Origin: Aphrocallistes beatrix
Taxonomy: Eukaryota; Porifera; Hexactinellida; Sceptrulophora; Aphrocallistidae
Assembly: GCA_963281255.1 (NCBI GenBank)
Contig: OY725494.1
Coordinates: 1,687,934-1,751,933 of the forward strand
DNA: 64,000 bases
Reading direction: 5' to 3'
The notes under the pieces are model-generated. The model saw nothing but the letters and a program-made list of their open reading frames with translations. It made no database searches and was not told the DNA's origin. This document shows, one piece after another, positions 13,236 through 24,543 of the stretch. Positions within the stretch are counted from its first letter, which is position 1; every line of letters starts with the position of its first letter. The position numbers and the translations under genes are program-made.

Positions 13236-13604
13236 CAGTGTTTCTCAAACTAATTTAGCACACCGCCCCCTAATCAGGATTTTACTGTCGACACCGCCCC
13301 CTCCCCTTACTCATGATTCGTAAGCTATCAACAGTGTAATTATTGTATTAATTAGTCACGGGAAACCATTGACAGTGTGATTATTGTACTTTCTAGTTCT
13401 AACAACTACAGTGAATGTTGAAATTTGTTTCAAAGATTGACCATCAATATTCTGGAATACACATTTTTTCGAGGTTCAAATATCGTAGATGTATTGCTAA
13501 CAAAACACATTAGCGCCCCCCCAGCGCCCCCTTACATTATCGCGCCCCCCAACAACCTTTCAGCGCCTCCTGGGGGGCTCTACGGCCCACTTTGAGAATC
13601 ACTG
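13236..13604. mobile_element. hAT (Charlie-like) MITE, 369 bp
   Basis: Starts CAGTGTTTCTCAAACT and ends ACTTTGAGAATCACTG, the classic hAT end type, with an exact 8-bp duplication TTTTAGAC (13228-13235 and 13605-13612). C-rich runs (CACCGCCCCCT) mark both inner ends. Confidence 0.95.
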
Positions 13605-14375
13605 TTTTAGACCGAAGAATAAATATTTCAACCTAAAGGAATATAATACAAATGAAGTGATATTTCTTTTCAATTTCGCAGGAATTATATTTCCGGCACA
13701 TCTATATTCTGCATACAATCCTTAGTAACTGAATCAACTGTAGATTTAACGATTGTTGTCGAAGATATAGAAGGAGAAATTCGCCTGATTCCATGGGGAC
13801 CCGATGTCTGAGGATTTGTCTAAAAGATGGAAAAAATAGTAAAGAATATTCCCTGGAGAAATAGGATAAACTCATCGGAACTTTGGCAATCGCGATTTGC
13901 AAATGCAATTACTTTCTCCTTCCTATTTTAACTTTGGAATTTACAATGCATAATTTAGAAAAGTGCTTCGCAACCTACGTAGATGAAGCGAAGCATTTCG
14001 AAATCGCAAAATGTATAGAGAAACCCTCCTCATTTCCAATATATGATTATATATTAACATATACCATAGCATTCTATATACTAAGGCAATGGCACTGACC
14101 CAAAAATTGGTACCATGGATTGGTTAAATACTTCAATCCTAAAACCGCTAATTAAATAACTGTTATTATCAATTATATAATTATCTCATATTGTGAGTTC
14201 ATGGTTGCTTAAATATTCATTTTGAAAATATTATGTAACCACAATATTTATATTTACTTCACATACAACACTAGTGTATGACAATAATGTATTGTTTTGC
14301 TGCATATTATTTCTATTACTCATTTATAATACCTCACTTGATAACACTAATTGCATAAATCATTATTTGGACGAG

Positions 14376-14526
14376 ATGTCTTGTCTCGCGCCTGACTCGA
14401 CTTCCAATTACAGAGGAGTGGAACACTTCATGAAGTTTTTCAATTTCCCAAAGATGGTGCTCTTCGTGAAAATGGTATTGAGCCATTCCAAGACGTGTGA
14501 ATACTACCAGATCAACAAAATCCCGG
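14376..14526 (+). pseudogene. THAP-like DNA-binding exon of the P-like element
   Basis: Opens MSCLAPDSTSNYRG and continues HFMKFFNFPKM, the order of a THAP domain start (Met-x-Cys, then SNY, then a Phe-x-x-Phe-Pro segment). It ends at a good splice donor (CCCGG/GTGAGT at 14527). The second zinc-ligand cysteine is missing (Asp in its place), so it is probably inactive. A longer reading from 14274 adds a hydrophobic leader that looks like a signal peptide; the domain start and the partial copy at 18302 suggest the shorter start is the real one. Confidence 0.55.
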
Positions 14527-14760
14527 GTGAGTGATTTTAAGTAATGTAGTTAATTATTCTAGAATCATGCATATATGTACATACTCAAGTTGGGTAGAAG
14601 CAATTGACTGAATTTAAAAGACTAAGAAAAAGTGTTGCCTTCCCCAAATTTAGTAAATGCAATCCTCGTTACTACTTGTACAAAAACGTGGGCACAAGTA
14701 CCTTTTTTTAAATTCGGATAAGTGCAATTTATCTAAACGTGCTCCAAATTAACATCGGGA

Positions 14761-14822
14761 CATTTCACTTCGCCTTTCCAACCTGACAAGCCTGCCGGTT
14801 GTCAGGTTGGAAAGGTGAAATG
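14761..14822. repeat. hairpin in P-like element
   Basis: Arms 14761-14789 and 14799-14822 pair through CCTTTCCAACCTGACAA and its complement around a 9-base loop, extended by CATTTCAC. Confidence 0.8.
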
Positions 14823-14849
14823 TAATTTGGGCCCTTAAGATTTTCATTA

Positions 14850-14990
14850 GTCAACTTCAGCCGGACTGTTAGCTTATATCTTGGATAAGAACAGTATAGA
14901 CCAGAACTAAACTGTTGAGTTCTTGAAATTCGTTAATGATATTTAGAAAATGTTCAATGTGAATTGGGTAGGGAAGAATAGTCATTTAAC
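14850..14990 (+). pseudogene. P-like transposase fragment
   Basis: Translates with TVEFLKFVND and FNVNWVGKN, closely matching TVEFLNLINK and FNVNWVGKN of the P-like gene at 54478-55840; upstream SAGLLAY matches AAGLLNY there. One stop is present. This is the GTP-binding-like insertion region of P transposases. Confidence 0.75.
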
Positions 14991-15130
14991 GACGATCATA
15001 GGCGTAACTATTTTGTTTTCTTCACGGTTAGCTGGGGTGGCGAGATTTGTAAACATATATCAAACTAATGTGGCATGCCACCCCAAGTCAACATAACATT
15101 TAGGTCTGGGTGGCACGCTACCCCTGCCAC

Positions 15131-15482
15131 CAGGGTTGCCGTGGGAATTAAATTTCAATTCCCATCCCATTCCCATAGAATTCCTGTGGGAATCCCCGTG
15201 GGGATTCCCACAGGAATTCTATGGGAATCTTGTGGGAATCCCCATGAGGATTCCAATAGGACCCTATGAGAATCCCCATGGATCCCTATAGGAACGCTGT
15301 AGGAATTCCCATAGGACCCTGTGGGAATCCCCATGAGGATTCCTATAGGACTCTGTGGGAATCCCATAGGACCCTGTTGGAATCCCCATAGGAATATGTG
15401 GGGATCCCCACGGGGGAAAAATCATTCCCATTCCCATTCCCATCCAATGGGTATGGGGATTCCCATTCCCACGGCAACCCTG
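15131..15482. mobile_element. hAT-type MITE built from a minisatellite
   Basis: Ends CAGGGTTGCCGTGGGAAT and ATTCCCACGGCAACCCTG with an exact 8-bp duplication CCTGCCAC (15123-15130 and 15483-15490). Almost the whole interior is diverged repeats of a unit like GTGGGAATCCCCATAGGA. Long open readings here (GIPTGIPMG-type) are products of the repeat, not genes. Confidence 0.93.
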
Positions 15483-15494
15483 CCTGCCACCCAT

Positions 15495-15632
15495 CAGGCC
15501 CGGCGGAAGCAACTTTTTATTGGTCCGGCCATAGCGAAAGTTGGTCCGGTCAAAAGCAAATTTGCATATTAAAATAAGCCATAATGGCATAAAATTGGTC
15601 CGGCCAAAGCCGGACCAGTTCCGCCGGCCCTG
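15495..15632. mobile_element. GC-rich MITE, 138 bp
   Basis: Inverted ends CAGGCCCGGCGGAA and TTCCGCCGGCCCTG, with GGTCCGGCC motifs inside. Only a 5-bp CCCAT repeat is seen at the junctions, so the class is open. Confidence 0.7.
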
Positions 15633-15942
15633 CCCATGGAGTTACGCCTATGACGACGATGTATCTGCACCCTCAGTAGAAATTAAAAGATTTATTCTGG
15701 CTCTTCCCGTACTAATATTATTCATTTGGCATGTGCTACTATGGAACTAGAACATTGACACTAATAAAGTTAAGACCTATATATAATGCACTAGTATTGA
15801 AACTATAGAATAGTAAACTTGCTAAATTCAAGAACTAATTTAATATATTCTTTGTTTATTTAGTCGACTTCACAGACTGTAGAAGTTGTGTGAGTATATC
15901 CTATTGAAAGGCCGGGGTGTGATTGTTCCCTTATGATGCCTC

Positions 15943-16350
15943 AAGTCTCAGGTCTCAAGTCAAGTCAAATCTGTCCCTCAAGCTAAGTCAAGTCTGTTTC
16001 TCAAGCTAAGTCAAGTCTGTCCCTCAAGCTAAGTCAAGTCTCTCTCTCAAGCTAAGTCAAGTCTCTCTCTCAAGCTAAGTCAAGCTGTCCCTCAAGCTAA
16101 GTCAAGTCTCTCTCTCAAGCTAAGTCAAGCTGTCCCTCAAGCTAAGTCAAGTCTCTCTCTCAAGCTAAGTCAGCTGTCCCTCAAGCTAAGTCAAGTCTAT
16201 CTCTCAAGCTAAGTCAAGTCTGTCTCTCAAGCTAAGTCAAGTCTCTCTCTCAAGCTAAGTCAAGCTGTCCCTCAAGCTAAGTCAAGCTGTCTCTCAAGCT
16301 AAGTCAAGTCTCTCTCTCAAGCTAAGTCAAGTCTGTCCCTCAAGTCTCAA
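15943..16350. repeat. minisatellite, about 23-bp unit
   Basis: About 17 units of the type CTCAAGCTAAGTCAAGTCT, with a TCTCTC or GTCCCT variant part. It lies within the P-like element near its right end. Confidence 0.95.
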
Positions 16351-16615
16351 TATTGTGATTAACTATTCTTTTGATATTTTGTATGTATTAAGTATTAAAT
16401 AATCCGATTATGTGCATTAAAAACCAAATAATATATCTCATTTCAATTGTTCTGATATAATAGTTAGTTTGTCAGGGTGGGTGAATGCCTAAATTGATGG
16501 AAAATTGAAATATCTACAATATCAAAATTATTGGTTTTGAAGTATTTAACCAATCCATGGTACCAATTTTTGGGTCAGTGCCATTGCCTTAGTATATAGA
16601 ATGCTATGCATATAC

Positions 16616-17744
16616 ATATAATTAATGAATGTTAGTAATCATATAGCAATGTTTGTAAATTCGTTTGAATTATACAACATGGATGTGAAGGTGATACTGT
16701 TTAACAAAATACTAAAGGGGATTTTGGAATTTGGGATACCAAACCAATTTAAATTATTTTGTTCAGATTGACTTTCATACACTTTTTTCATAATTTGGTA
16801 ACAGTTAGTTATACTTGATTAATGGCCTTCAGCGATTTTAGTTCGGTAATAAAGATACAATTATCAATAGATGTAAGATCTTACATGGTGCATTGCTTTC
16901 GTCCAGGATTCTACGGAACCCTGGGATTAGTATGCTAAAGTGATTATAAGATTTTTGAAACAATGGGGTTCTTTGGGTGTTCCGTAAATCGGAAACATTC
17001 TAATTTACTGCTATCAAAGAATCTAATGTATCTTTGAGCCAAAAAGCACTAAATCTGTCCAGTTTGCAAAGAAAAACAAACAGAGCAAATTTTTGCATTG
17101 ATGTTTCGAAAAAAGTGAAATAAATACTTTCTGAACAGCATTAAAAAATTTAATTCAATTTTTCAACAATGAGAAACGATTTTACTATTTCATGCAAATA
17201 AAAATGAAAACAAAAAAATAGCCACGATCAAAACGGAATGAAAAAAGATTCAATTCGGTGCGCTCTCGTCACTCACAATCGATGCTTTGATCAATATTTA
17301 AAAGCCGGTTATGTTAGGACCATTTTTCAGGCCATCACATTATAGCGTTTTGTTTACTACATTTTGCCTTTGTAAGTGATCTTAAAAAGATTCTTTTTCG
17401 TAACCATCTAATATTTGTAAATTTAGAATATTTTGTCATTCTTAGGGCTTTGTCTACTACATTCATTGATGCTGATAATATGCATTTAGTTAATGATTTA
17501 TTGCAAGGTCTTAAAATGATTTCTCAAAATCGTTTAAACCAACAATCGAAGGTGCAATTTTCTAAGTAAAAGCCCCCTAGTATACTCTAATATAATTACT
17601 GTTTAAAAATGTCTACACTATACCTTGTTATAATGTAAACAATTTTAATATTCAAATAAATACTTTTCTCAAAAGGTTATCGAATAAATGTATATGAGTG
17701 GGAATAAATCACAGCACTAATAAATGAGATATTCGAGTTCTTAC
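16616..17744. other. RBM22 intron 3, no element resolved
   Basis: A+T-rich. A segment near 16905-16995 with ACGGAACCCTGGG and a roughly inverted GGTGTTCCGT may be an old hAT MITE, but ends and duplication are not clear. Nothing else seen; RBM22 exon 4 was not found here. Confidence 0.5.
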
Positions 17745-17934
17745 ATAATCATTTAGGGATTTAGATGAAGGGCTATCCTTGTTGGGATCAGACTTAGGTA
17801 ATTCATTAAATTTTGAGAGTAGCTTTTCGGCAACTGGGTCATCCAATCCATAGTAACGATCTTTCAGATTCTGGTTAGAAAGTGGATCATTAGGATCGCT
17901 GGGTAATTCATGACGGTATGGACATTCCTCACTC
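17745..17934 (-). CDS. RBM22: RBM22 exon 3
   Basis: Third coding exon, beginning with one base that completes the split arginine codon and then [20 protein letters not shown]. It supplies Cys180 and His184, giving C-x7-C-x5-C-x3-H across the exon 2/3 junction, followed by the very conserved [19 protein letters not shown] segment. The acceptor is TATTTCCAG and the donor is GATTAT/GTAAGA at 17744, phase 0. In the family the RNA recognition motif (a YVGGL start) follows almost at once, so exon 4 should open the RRM. I looked for it on the minus strand from 17744 to 1 and did not find it; it probably lies beyond the left edge. Predicted protein to this point is 239 residues, a little over half of the usual length of about 420. 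Confidence 0.96.
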
Positions 17935-18214
17935 CTGGAAATAGAGGTTAAACATGTAAAGATGTGTACCAAAATATTAATCATAGATAAATTCGATAAA
18001 TTTTTCGTACGCTTTCAATTTTAGGGAAAAATCCTAAATTTTATACAAAAAGGACCTATTAGTATAGAAATTTAAATGTTTACATAAATTAGTAACAAGA
18101 TGAAAATAAAATTAAATATTATCTATGTATATAATATATGCCAAAGGAGTGGCATTTTGCTAAAGTATAGTATTCGCGTTACAGCATAAATAAAACGGAG
18201 TGACCTGCAACAAA

Positions 18215-18300
18215 TGCGGGAAATTATAACATATAGGACTCAAAAGCTAGTTTCGGTAATGGTTTGGGGTGGAGTGACTCAACGGGTCGGATACCTTCAG
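18215..18300 (+). pseudogene. Tc1/mariner-type transposase scrap
   Basis: Short translation KLVSVMVWGGVTQRVGYLQP matches the VMVWGG block between the first two catalytic residues of Tc1-type transposases. Nothing else of the gene remains. Confidence 0.65.
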
Positions 18301-18301
18301 C

Positions 18302-18455
18302 CATAGCATATACGTACTAAGGCAATTGCAGTCACAAAAAAATTAGTACAATGGATTGATTAAATACTTCAATCCTAAAACCGCTAATTAATTGCATAAA
18401 TTATTATTTGGACGATGTAAAGTGTCGCGCTGACTCTACTACCAATTAATCGAGT
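18302..18455 (+). mobile_element. left end of a P-like element, truncated
   Basis: Begins CATAGCATATACGTACTAAG, the same end as 14065, and runs into the start of the THAP-like exon (KCRADSTTN) before joining an unrelated repeat. Unlike the 14-kb copy it lacks about 185 bp between end and exon. Confidence 0.7.
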
Positions 18456-18994
18456 GGTCCTACGTTCATCGCATTGTGATATGGAACAACTCTTGAAATT
18501 TTAATACTTCTATTTTGACCGAATCTGGGAACTCGAAGGCCACAACTTCCAAAATAATAATGAAAATGCTCCTATTTTTCTATACCTTTTAACGATATTT
18601 GTATTGATTGTTCATCTTAATAGCCACATTTGGACACATATTCAATGATTAGATTCACAAATTTTCTAATATATTCAAAGTTTCCATTAAATTTGTATTA
18701 CAATAAAGTCAATGATAAGTCGAGAAATATTTATTTTTGACGAAGAGATGTTTGAGGAACCTATATATTATCATATATATCTTTTCATTTAAGGTTATAA
18801 TAGATATATCTTCAATAGTTTTTAGGATATGACAACTGCCTCTTTCGGGACCATAGAGACCATAGAGAAAAAGAATATCAAATAAATAAGAAACTAATTG
18901 ATGAATGCGCCGAAAAACCTCCAATAATTTTTCAATTTTAGTAACGCTAAACTTTAGAGGGTTAACTCAAAAAAATACAAATACCGTCCAACTA

Positions 18995-20249
18995 CTGTAT
19001 TTCTCACTCGATTATCCGAGATAGTCAATCAATTATCCGAGATGGTCAATCAATTATCCGAGATAGTCAATCAATTATCCGAGATGGTCAATCAATTATC
19101 CGAGATAGTCAATCAATTATCCGAGATGGCCAATCAATTATCCGAGATAGTCAATCAATTATCCGAGATAGTCAATTGATTATCCGATAAAATTTGATCC
19201 AGTTAATTTAGTGTAGATTTTATTTTTCACAATTATATGTATTCAGATAAATATTTTAACAATGATTTATTTAAGAAGAATGGGGTTAAATAATCGAGTT
19301 TGATAGCTCTGGCTGGTTATTAAATCAAATTTAGAGGTCTTCGAGCCTAATGGCTTTGGGAGCAGTTATCGTTAGGACATGAAAAAACGAATTGAGGGTG
19401 GAGGTGGCAGTAATTCGACTGAGTGCACTAGGAGCCAGTTGCAAAAGAAATTGTCTTCTTGCTGTAGCAAGTGATTGACCATGGTTTGGAATAATTGGTC
19501 CATGTATACTGATAGCACGCTTCAAATATGCTGAGACTATTAAACGAAAATTCGATCGGATTAAGTTCACAGCTGTAAGGTGGTAAACGGATCAATTCAA
19601 AGTTTTCCGGTATGTTTTCGGCTAACCTCGCTTCAATACCTCGATGACAGGGTGCATTGTCGAATATCAAGTAGAATTTATTTACTCCTTCAATTGGATT
19701 AACCGCTTGACCGAACTCTAAGTGAAATAATTCATTGATAAATTGGTCAAAATTCTCCTGCTTCGCTCCTCCAGTTATCATCATTTTATGGATTAGTCCA
19801 GCATTAGGGCTAATAGCACATAGCATGGTAATATGCGGAGTTCTTTGATTTCATCACTGATTGCTTTACCTCCTCGTCTGACAGGAGTAGATTCAGAAAT
19901 ATTTAATGTGTTACTTGCCATATGAAATTAAGTTAACAACGATTTGATTCCAAAATAATTCTCCATTTCGCATTTTATATTTAATCAATTATGTAAATAC
20001 ATACAATACCCTTTCATTGTGTGCAGAATCAGGTGAACTGATTGGTACATAAATATTCGGATAATTGATTGACTATCTCGGATAATTGATTGGCCATCTC
20101 GGATAATTGATTGACTATCTCGGATAATTGATTGGCCATCTAGGATAATTGATTGGCAATCTCGGATAATTGATTGACTATCCCGGATAATTGATTGGCT
20201 ATCTCGGATAATTGATTGACTATCTCGGATAATCGAGTGAGAAATACAG
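18995..20249 (-). mobile_element. Tc1/mariner-like element with tandem-repeat inverted ends
   Basis: Ends CTGTATTTCTCACTCGATTA on both sides in inverted orientation. Each arm (18995-19185 and 20055-20249) continues as eight or nine tandem 21-bp units (ATCAATTATCCGAGATAGTCA). Between them is a minus-strand transposase. Unoccupied copies of the target (near 34625 and 62290) define the insertion. A TA is kept next to one end but the exact duplication is slightly blurred. Confidence 0.88.
19331..19921 (-). pseudogene. Tc1/mariner-superfamily DDE transposase, shortened
   Basis: ATG at 19921 opens MASNTLNISESTPVRRGGKA, which after a frame change passes straight into the catalytic domain: AISPNAGLIHKMMITGG, YLIFDNAPCHRGIEA (second Asp), RLPPYSCELNPIE (Glu), then after one frameshift near 19530 a C-terminal tail ending LEDL. 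The helix-turn-helix region and the first catalytic Asp are largely missing, so this is a deletion derivative, not an active gene. Confidence 0.8.
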
Positions 20250-20380
20250 GAGTACGATTAGATGGTAGACCACTCAGTAATACAATGGAATTAACAATAA
20301 AAATTTTTGCCCTTTTTTACGTCAGGAAAAAGTTTTTCGAGGGCAGTATCCTTAAAGCTCATTATCATTGAATTTAAGAT

Positions 20381-21264
20381 TAAAACCCACATTTTTTGAT
20401 GAATATATGATTTCATTTTCGTAAATATTGATGGAATAGTTCGCTATACTTTCTAAACTGCAACTTAGGTTGCTAGTTACTATATAACAACTTGAGGTTT
20501 AGTACTTTCGCCTAGCCATATATAGGCAACCCTCGCTGTTCCCGTATTTACTTTCCCTCGAATATTTCGGTTATAATGAATGTTATATAATAGCAATAAC
20601 ATCATTCGTGAGATAATTATAATAATCACATAATGCAGGTGGGTTTAAAATCCAAGAGCTTAATCCCCGTTGCTTCCACTAACTATTAGTCTCGTTGTTC
20701 GCGGTAATTGTAATCGAAAATACCTACAGTTGTCAAGGACACATTTTCTCCCCTCAGCATCAAGTATTTGGACTGCATAATTACCAAAGTTTCACTGAAG
20801 TATAGTTAGCATCGTCTGTCAACTTTGAGGCCATCATTCACGATGCAAATTTTTTAATGCAACAAATTTGTACTAGTATATATCTCGGAATGTTTCAAGC
20901 AACTTTATAGGCGTGTGTGTCTATATCATTCACATTGTGTAAGTGGGCCCAAGAAAATATCTGGGGAGGCCTGGTTGTCCCTATGCCGATAGAGCACGAA
21001 GCCACTGCTTTGCGTTTCCCAGCAGACACAATTTTACATTTAGAAAGCAATTGAACATTTGTTGTTGACGGCTCATTATATGAGATCACTTTTAAACAGA
21101 CTATAAAATAACCAGTCACCGAACGTGATAATACAAAATCAGCCAAGCTATCCACACATGATTTAAGATATAAATGGATATGTGTAGCCAGTGGAGGTTA
21201 GTTAGAAAAAGATATTACGAGAAGGTAAGGGAGACATTGTAGATAAGTCCATGATGAGTCGATA
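20381..21264. other. no gene recognised
   Basis: A 78-bp stretch near 20430 (AGTTCGCTATACTTTCTAAACTGC) recurs near 22560. A minus-strand open reading at 21155-20895 (86 codons) has no recognisable motif and is likely chance. Confidence 0.5.
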
Positions 21265-21395
21265 TTAGGTCTGAGGTCAGAACTAAGTGGAGCCATAGCC
21301 AAAATACTCCACATGCCAAAAATCAGCTTTCCGTGCCTTGCAGTATCTTCAATCAATCGTTACAGATATATATATATATATATATATATAGTATA
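21265..21395 (+). repeat. R1 repeat, 3' fragment, with (TA)n
   Basis: Last 100 bp of the R1 family (GTGGAGCCATAGCC, CACATGCCAAAAATCAGC, TTCTTCAATCAATCG) followed by a (TA)n tract at about 21366-21390. Confidence 0.85.
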
Positions 21396-21734
21396 TATAC
21401 ACACATATACACATGCACACATTAATCAATGTTTTCTGATATACATTTAGTCAGGTCAAAATAGGATGCAAATAGTCCTAAAACAAAAAATGCAAGAAAT
21501 TGTTTTATTGCATTTTCCGTAGTACGAGTATCATGTCTTAAGAGTAACATACTATAAGTTTACCGAAATCGGAATATCAGAAAGTGATTAGGCACGACCC
21601 CGTCTTTGACTAAGACAATAAAAATCGAGGGTTTTGAAAACTGAATTTAACCTTTCAAATGATTGCAAGTTTCTGTTGTCATATTCGTGTTCAGCATCAA
21701 ACTTCCGGAAATTTGATATATATAGTATACTGAC

Positions 21735-22530
21735 ACGGACATCAATATACACCGACGTGACACTCTCATATCACGGTAAAATTCTAATAGGCCTAATTCG
21801 ATCTACCATAACTTCTGTTCTAGTACTTGGAATTTCTGCATAGTCTTGGAAATCATTTTTTTAGTAGATTATGAACTTGTATATAACATGTTTCTTGGAT
21901 GCACAATTGCATATATTCACTTTCTCGGAGTTTCTAAGCATTGTAATTGTTGAATCCGAGTCGTAGGAATCCTAAAAATAATCAAATCATAGACTACTTA
22001 ATACTATGGACTGTCCAACTCGGGTCTTTAAAATCGGGTCCATTGTGTGTTATTATTGATATCTCGTAATCCACTCAAGTTAGACATGGGAAATGTATTA
22101 TTGTTAAATAGGAAGTCATATTTTTTGGAATTCATTGGGCATATTGGCTGACCTCAACTATGTGTGGAGTCTGTCGTTTTCACACCTGTTTTTCACAGAT
22201 TTCGACTCGGATTCAACAATTACAATGCTTAGAAACTCCGGAAAAGTGAATATATGCAATTGTGCATCCTATACAAGTTCATAATCTACTAAATATCGGC
22301 GAATTTTGAAAAATTTTGAGAAATCTACAAAATTAATCTAAAATGACGTTGAATGGTCTCAAACTGGAAATTGAAGAGCATAGAATAATTTTTTGAAAGA
22401 TTTTCATGCTTTTAGACAGCAAGTCTATGCAGAAATTCCAAGTAGAACAGAAGCTATGGTAGATCAAATTAGGCCTATTAGAATTTTAAAGGTGATATGA
22501 GAGTGTCACGTCCGTGTATATAGGTGTTCG
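21735..22530. repeat. large palindromic repeat (foldback element)
   Basis: Left arm from about 21735 (GACGTGACACTCTCATATCAC) to 21975 is matched in reverse complement by about 22195-22530, including CAATTGCATATATTCAC and ATTGTTGAATCCGAGTCG. Arms of 240-330 bp around about 220 bp. No coding content. Ends not sharp enough for a duplication call. Confidence 0.8.
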
Positions 22531-22640
22531 TGATATGTCATTTTCATTCAATATTAATCGGAATAGTTCGCTAGACTTTCTAAACTGCAGTATATGCTGT
22601 TCATAGTATAATCACTATATCACAACCAAAGATATAGTAC

Positions 22641-22672
22641 TTTCGCTTTCAGTTTATGAACTGAAAGCGAAA
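22641..22672. repeat. 14-bp perfect hairpin
   Basis: TTTCGCTTTCAGTT and its exact complement around TATG. Confidence 0.85.
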
Positions 22673-23776
22673 ATTTACCCAACAAAGTCAATTTACAATA
22701 GTTAATAAAAGTTCGGAAGAAAATTCATAAATAAATAAGCGGGGATCCGTTTATTCGGACCTTAGAGTGATGATACAAACTTTCGATATGATCATTTGAT
22801 TGAGGTATGTATTTATGGTTGTAGGGTGATTCCCTTGATATTACGATATGATGCACTACAGCTTATTAATTAGGATGCATGAACTAATTAAAAATATCAA
22901 CAGATAACTTTACTCTGAATGTTAAGTCGCCATACACGTTGCTAACAAAGCCACATGGCATAATTCAACATACAAGAATTAAAAAAGCTTGCAACATTTC
23001 GACATACATACCAATACAACTTTGTCGCATTAAAAAAGTTTGCTTCGCGAATGATGACCTCTAAGATTACGAGAATTAACATGAAGGGCGAAACTAATAG
23101 TAATGGAAACAAGAGGGATTTTAGTGCATGAATGCTCATAATTTAGTCACTTTTGTTTACAATAGATACATAAAGTAAACAAATCTCAAAAATATGCCAG
23201 AAACTGGCTTTCAACGGCTGACATGAGGTTTTCAGGGGTGTAGATTTCGAATATTATGTTTTCGGATCCATATGAGAAATTATTTGTCAAATTTTGTTTA
23301 CAACATTTATATTAAAGTAAAGAAACTACCAAAATAGGTTAGATTGAGTAACTTCAGACGCCCACAGGGCGATTCTGTGGACACGCAGTGTCAGTAAGCC
23401 GCTGCGCAAGCAAGCGAAGCGCGCTTTCAATAATAAACGCCACAGTACATTTTCGAAACTTAGAAGTTCATTTTGAATCGATTCTGAAAATTTTCTTTTG
23501 AGAAATGTAAAAAGATTTCCATAATTTCGGCGATTTTCTGCTTTTGGCAAGGGCAATCACATTATCCATAGGTTTTAGTTCTAAACATAGTATCAAGGTA
23601 TAGGAAACTGCTGTTCTTGCGATTTTTAGTCACCAAAGCTGAGCTCTAACAAATTTATGGTAAGTTATGGTATTTCAACGGACTGCTAAATGGGGAAATT
23701 TTATCCACACTGCGTAATTATTTGGTTATAACTTTTGAAAGAATAGTCCGATTTGGAAAATCTCCACTTCAATGTA

Positions 23777-24543
23777 CAGGGTGGCTTTTAAGTTATGTTA
23801 CAAACTTCGTTAGGTATAAAATTTCTTATACTCAAACGATCTTAGTTATTATGGTCCTTAGAGATTGTAACTCGAATATTTTCAATGATTTTAAAAGATT
23901 TTTCGATTCTATGACTTAGAAATGTGTTTTGTATGGTGAGTTTTGAGAAAAGAAAATGTGTCCTGGTACGCAAGCGAAAATCGTGAATCCCACTGCTTTT
24001 CAAGTTATCTTCCCAGAGTCTTCAAATTCTTGGAAAAATTAGCTCACACATTTTCCTCGAACACTCTAAATTTGTAGAGATATAAGATATTCAGATCAGT
24101 GCATTTTGAGGACCAATTGGATCAGATTTTTTTGTGATGTGAAAGAAATTTCCATTTTGGGAATTTTGCAAAATGTACCTAATTTGAACTGCGACTGAAT
24201 AACTTTTTCTCGTTTAAGATAACGAATTCAGTGGATTTATGAAATATTTCTTTGGCGAATGAAAGGTATCTGGTGCTAAATCGTCATGAGACATCGATTA
24301 TGAAGACATTTTTTACAGAAGCAGTAGGCCCTGATTCGCGATTTTCGCTGCGTGCCAGGACACATTTTTTTCTCAAAAACTCACCATACAAAACACATTT
24401 CTAAGTCATAGAATCGAAAAATCTTTTAAAATCATTGAAAATATTCGAATTACAATCTCTAAAGACCATAATAACTAAGATCGTTTGAGTATAAGAAATT
24501 TTATACCTAATGAAGCTTGTAACATAACTTAAAAGCCACCCTG
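23777..24543. mobile_element. foldback MITE with Tc1-like TA target
   Basis: Inverted arms of about 215 bp starting CAGGGTGGCTTTTAAGTTAT, between TA dinucleotides (23775-23776 and 24544-24545). The arms contain GTCCTGG(T/C)ACGCA and ATGACTTAGAAATGTG. No gene. Confidence 0.92.

Larger units (their letters stand above)
14997..15652. mobile_element. hAT-type MITE, outer member of a nest
   Basis: Ends CATAGGCGTAACT and AGTTACGCCTATG with an exact 8-bp duplication ACGACGAT (14989-14996 and 15653-15660). It holds two other inserted elements. Confidence 0.9.
14065..16608 (+). mobile_element. P-superfamily DNA transposon with nested insertions
   Basis: Inverted ends of about 70 bp beginning CATAGCATTCTATATACTAA, with a 7-bp duplication CATATAC (14058-14064 and 16609-16615). 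Inside are a THAP-like exon (14376-14526), a stretch matching the insertion domain of P-type transposases (14850-14990), a block at 15661-15750 that resembles what follows in the 54-kb copy, and a 23-bp minisatellite near the right end. P elements start with CA, have 7-8 bp duplications and encode THAP-domain transposases, which agrees. A nest of hAT-type MITEs at 14997-15652 splits the gene. Confidence 0.75.
18456..20380. repeat. interspersed repeat R3, copy 1 (split by a transposon)
   Basis: Non-coding repeat shared with 33143-34720 and, for its 3' part, with 61925-62400. Landmarks are GAGATGTTTGAGGAACC, GGACCATAGAG and CAATAAAAATTTTT. The sequence breaks at 18995 and resumes at 20250; in the other two copies these flanks are adjacent, proving that 18995-20249 is inserted. 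Confidence 0.8.

Noticed and set aside
13561-13910. Possible host exon on the plus strand after a TTTCGCAG acceptor (EDIEGEIRLIPWGPDV reading)
   Set aside because: Short, no donor or partner exon found, and no family recognised.
14274-14534. Small secreted protein with a signal peptide
   Set aside because: The frame's second half fits a THAP-like exon of a P element and part of it recurs at 18.4 kb; the hydrophobic leader is probably untranslated A+T-rich sequence.
15155-15590. Long Gly-Ile-Pro repeat proteins on both strands
   Set aside because: Produced by the GGGAATCCCCAT minisatellite inside a hAT MITE.
15943-16350. Possible CRISPR-like array
   Set aside because: Units are contiguous with no unique spacers; a minisatellite in an animal genome.
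1-17744. RBM22 exon 4 (RRM start)
   Set aside because: Read the minus strand for VGGL-like and QQCAFIQF-like coding and found no match; likely beyond the left edge.
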